Source of the DNA: CAYOEZ01 sp964402955
GTDB taxonomy: Bacteria > Chloroflexota > DTOL01 > DAOUCN01
Length of the DNA stretch: 47,119 nucleotides
Assembly (NCBI GenBank): GCA_964402955.1
Contig: CAYOEZ010000009.1
Span: 1 to 47,119, forward strand
Direction: 5' to 3'
The notes beneath the pieces were generated by a model. That model was given only the letters and a program-made list of their open reading frames with translations, ran no database searches and was not told the origin of the DNA. Below are positions 45,835 to 47,119 of the stretch, one piece after another (within the stretch, counting starts at the first letter, position 1; each line of letters starts with the position of its first letter). Position numbers and translations under genes: made by a program.

Positions 45835-47034
45835 CTAGCCGACTATCCCCAGTTTCTTCCCCACCTTGCCAAACGCCTCCAGCGCCTGCTCCAACTCGGC
45901 CTGGCTGTGTGTGGCGGTGACGATCGTGCGCACGCGGCCCTTGTCGCGGGCGACGGTGGGGAAGGCAATGCCCTGGGCAAAGACGCCCGCGCCAAACAAC
46001 TCGTCCGAGAGTTGCATGGCCAGCGCGCCCTCGCCCACGATCACGGGCGTAATCGGCGTCTCGCTGACGCCGGTGTTGAAGCCCATGCGCTGCAGTTCCT
46101 TCTTGAAGAAGGCCGTGTTGTCCCACATGCGCTTGATCAGCGCCTCGCCCTCGGCGCTCTGCAACACGTCCAGTGCAGCCGAGCAGGTGGCGATGATGCT
46201 GGGCGGGTGCGAGGTGCTGAAGAGGAAGGGGCGAGCGCGGTGCTCCATCAGGATGCGCAGCTTCTGGTTGGTCGCCACGTAGCCGCCCATGGCGCCGATC
46301 GCCTTGGACAGCGTGCCCACCTGAATGTCCCAGTTGCCGTCCAGGCCGAAGTGGTTGACCGTACCGCGCCCGTTCTTGCCCAGCACGCCCGAGGCGTGTG
46401 CGTCGTCGACCATGCTGATGGCGCCGTAGGTCTGGCAGAGTGCGGCGATCTTGTCCAACGGGGCGATGTCGCCGTCCATGCTGAAGACGCCATCGGTCAC
46501 GACAACTACTTTCTGATAGCCCTTGGCCTGCGCTTCCTGCAGGCGCTGCTCGAGCACGGCCATGTCCAGGTGGGGATAGATGGCGCGGTCGGCCTTGGTC
46601 AGGCGCACGCCATCGATGATCGAGGCGTGGTTGAGTGCATCGCTGATCACCAGATCGCCCTCGCCCAGGATTGGCCCCAGCACGCCGGCGTTGGCCGTGA
46701 AGCCAGACTGGAAGACGAGCGCCGCCTCGGTGTGCTTGAAGGCGGCCAGCTTCTGCTCGAGCGCTTCGTGGATGGACATCGTGCCGATGATGGTGCGTAC
46801 CGCGCCCGTGCCCACGCCCCACTCGTCGATCGCTTTCTTGGCTGCCTCACGCAGCGCGGGATGGGTGGTCAGTCCCAGGTAGTTGTTCGACGAGAGGTTG
46901 ATGACTTTCTTGCCGTCAATGGTCGTCGTTGGCCCCTGCTCGGCCATCAGGATGCGCAGCCTGCGCAAGAGTCCCGCCGCACGCAAGCCGTCGAGCTCGG
47001 TGTCGATGAAATCGAAGCGGTGTGTGTAATCCAT
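45835..47034 (-). CDS. kbl: Glycine C-acetyltransferase (2-amino-3-ketobutyrate CoA ligase)
   Basis: Pyridoxal-phosphate enzyme of 399 residues that splits 2-amino-3-ketobutyrate with CoA into glycine and acetyl-CoA, the second step of threonine breakdown. The cofactor lysine lies in GTLSKAIGAMGGY. NLSSNNYLGL, GTGAVRTIIGTMSIHEALE, DDAHASGVLG and FSTSHPPS are the usual blocks of the alpha-oxoamine synthase family. KBL and BioF are close relatives. The full length and the INLSSNNYLGLTTHP and GTVNHFG features favour KBL, and such proteins are often annotated this way in Chloroflexota, but 8-amino-7-oxononanoate synthase activity is not excluded. AAGGAG precedes the ATG and overlaps the stop of the upstream gene, so the two are one operon. 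Confidence 0.88.
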   Translation of the reverse strand: MDYTHRFDFIDTELDGLRAAGLLRRLRILMAEQGPTTTIDGKKVINLSSNNYLGLTTHPALREAAKKAIDEWGVGTGAVRTIIGTMSIHEALEQKLAAFKHTEAALVFQSGFTANAGVLGPILGEGDLVISDALNHASIIDGVRLTKADRAIYPHLDMAVLEQRLQEAQAKGYQKVVVVTDGVFSMDGDIAPLDKIAALCQTYGAISMVDDAHASGVLGKNGRGTVNHFGLDGNWDIQVGTLSKAIGAMGGYVATNQKLRILMEHRARPFLFSTSHPPSIIATCSAALDVLQSAEGEALIKRMWDNTAFFKKELQRMGFNTGVSETPITPVIVGEGALAMQLSDELFGAGVFAQGIAFPTVARDKGRVRTIVTATHSQAELEQALEAFGKVGKKLGIVG

Positions 47035-47037
47035 TTT

Positions 47038-47118
47038 TCACTCCTTGGTGGGTGCATCACCTGGCCCGTACTCCACAATTAGCCCGCCCATAAACTCCAC
47101 GAACAGATCAGCGGCCAT
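47038..47118 (-). CDS. 3' end of an unidentified gene upstream of kbl (partial)
   Basis: On the minus strand an open frame runs in from the window edge and ends ...VEYGPGDAPTKE with a stop at 47040-47038, three bases before the kbl ATG. Only about 26 residues (from ADLFVEFMGGLIV) are visible, too few to identify. In many genomes kbl neighbours threonine dehydrogenase, but this tail is not recognisable as that protein. Confidence 0.5.
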   Translation of the reverse strand: MAADLFVEFMGGLIVEYGPGDAPTKE

Positions 47119-47119
47119 C

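Overview
The window looks like draft-assembly or metagenome-derived DNA from a member of the Chloroflexota (probably an Anaerolineae- or Caldilineae-like lineage). This is an inference. It rests on the moderately high GC, the very large secreted proteins built from malectin, NHL, DNRLRE and propeller domains joined by Thr/Pro-rich linkers, a short '[YW]LP[LI]I' motif recurring in secreted proteins, REP-like palindromes between genes, and a 31-residue bS22/AURKAIP1-type ribosomal protein. A run of exactly 100 N (7285-7384) marks a scaffold join.

Left part (1-25.6 kb): an ABC-2 exporter pair, two GT4 glycosyltransferases, an internally deleted insertion sequence, thymidylate kinase (tmk) with an altered P-loop, and a third glycosyltransferase. 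After the gap come a secreted NHL/malectin/DNRLRE protein, a DUF2723 (TMEM260-like) membrane protein, a six-hairpin-glycosidase-like lipoprotein, a convergent four-malectin secreted protein, the bS22-like gene, a GT39/ArnT-like membrane protein, rsmG and a DUF2207 membrane protein. The two GT-C-type membrane proteins carry the same tandem beta-sandwich module three times at their C-termini. The Thr/Pro-rich secreted proteins beside them would suit O-glycosylation, so this part reads as a cell-surface glycan and glycoprotein locus with a few housekeeping genes inside.

Middle (25.6-28.7 kb): a 40-bp perfect inverted repeat, a small secreted protein, tRNA-Cys(GCA) with clear promoter and terminator, two small unknown genes, and a Phd/YefM-RelE/ParE toxin-antitoxin pair.

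Island (about 28.7-40.1 kb): an ISKra4-type transposase remnant, then a complete respiratory module. It has a PhnD-like lipoprotein, a HAMP/HisKA_3 sensor kinase and a NarL-type regulator (together resembling a TtrS split into two proteins, plus TtrR). These are followed by ttrB-ttrC-ttrA-like oxidoreductase genes in the same order as in enterobacterial tetrathionate reductase loci, then an FmdE/zinc-ribbon protein, mobB and mobA for the bis-MGD cofactor. The likely job is sensing and respiring tetrathionate or a related sulfur or selenium oxyanion.

The most notable structure is that this island lies between two direct repeats of about 0.68 kb (28053-28735 and 40091-40775). Each repeat holds the antitoxin, toxin sequence, the toxin-antitoxin operator and the 3' tail of a secreted-protein gene. 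The left copy has an intact toxin but only a tail of the secreted gene. The right copy has the intact secreted gene (40654-44739) but a frameshifted, truncated toxin. Recombination between the copies would rebuild one intact locus and release the island, which implies insertion or duplication at a toxin-antitoxin site.

Right end (40.6-47.1 kb): a 1361-residue secreted protein with 14 propeller repeats, a SieB-like membrane protein, a non-coding repeat/AT-rich patch, kbl (glycine C-acetyltransferase) and the 3' end of an upstream gene.
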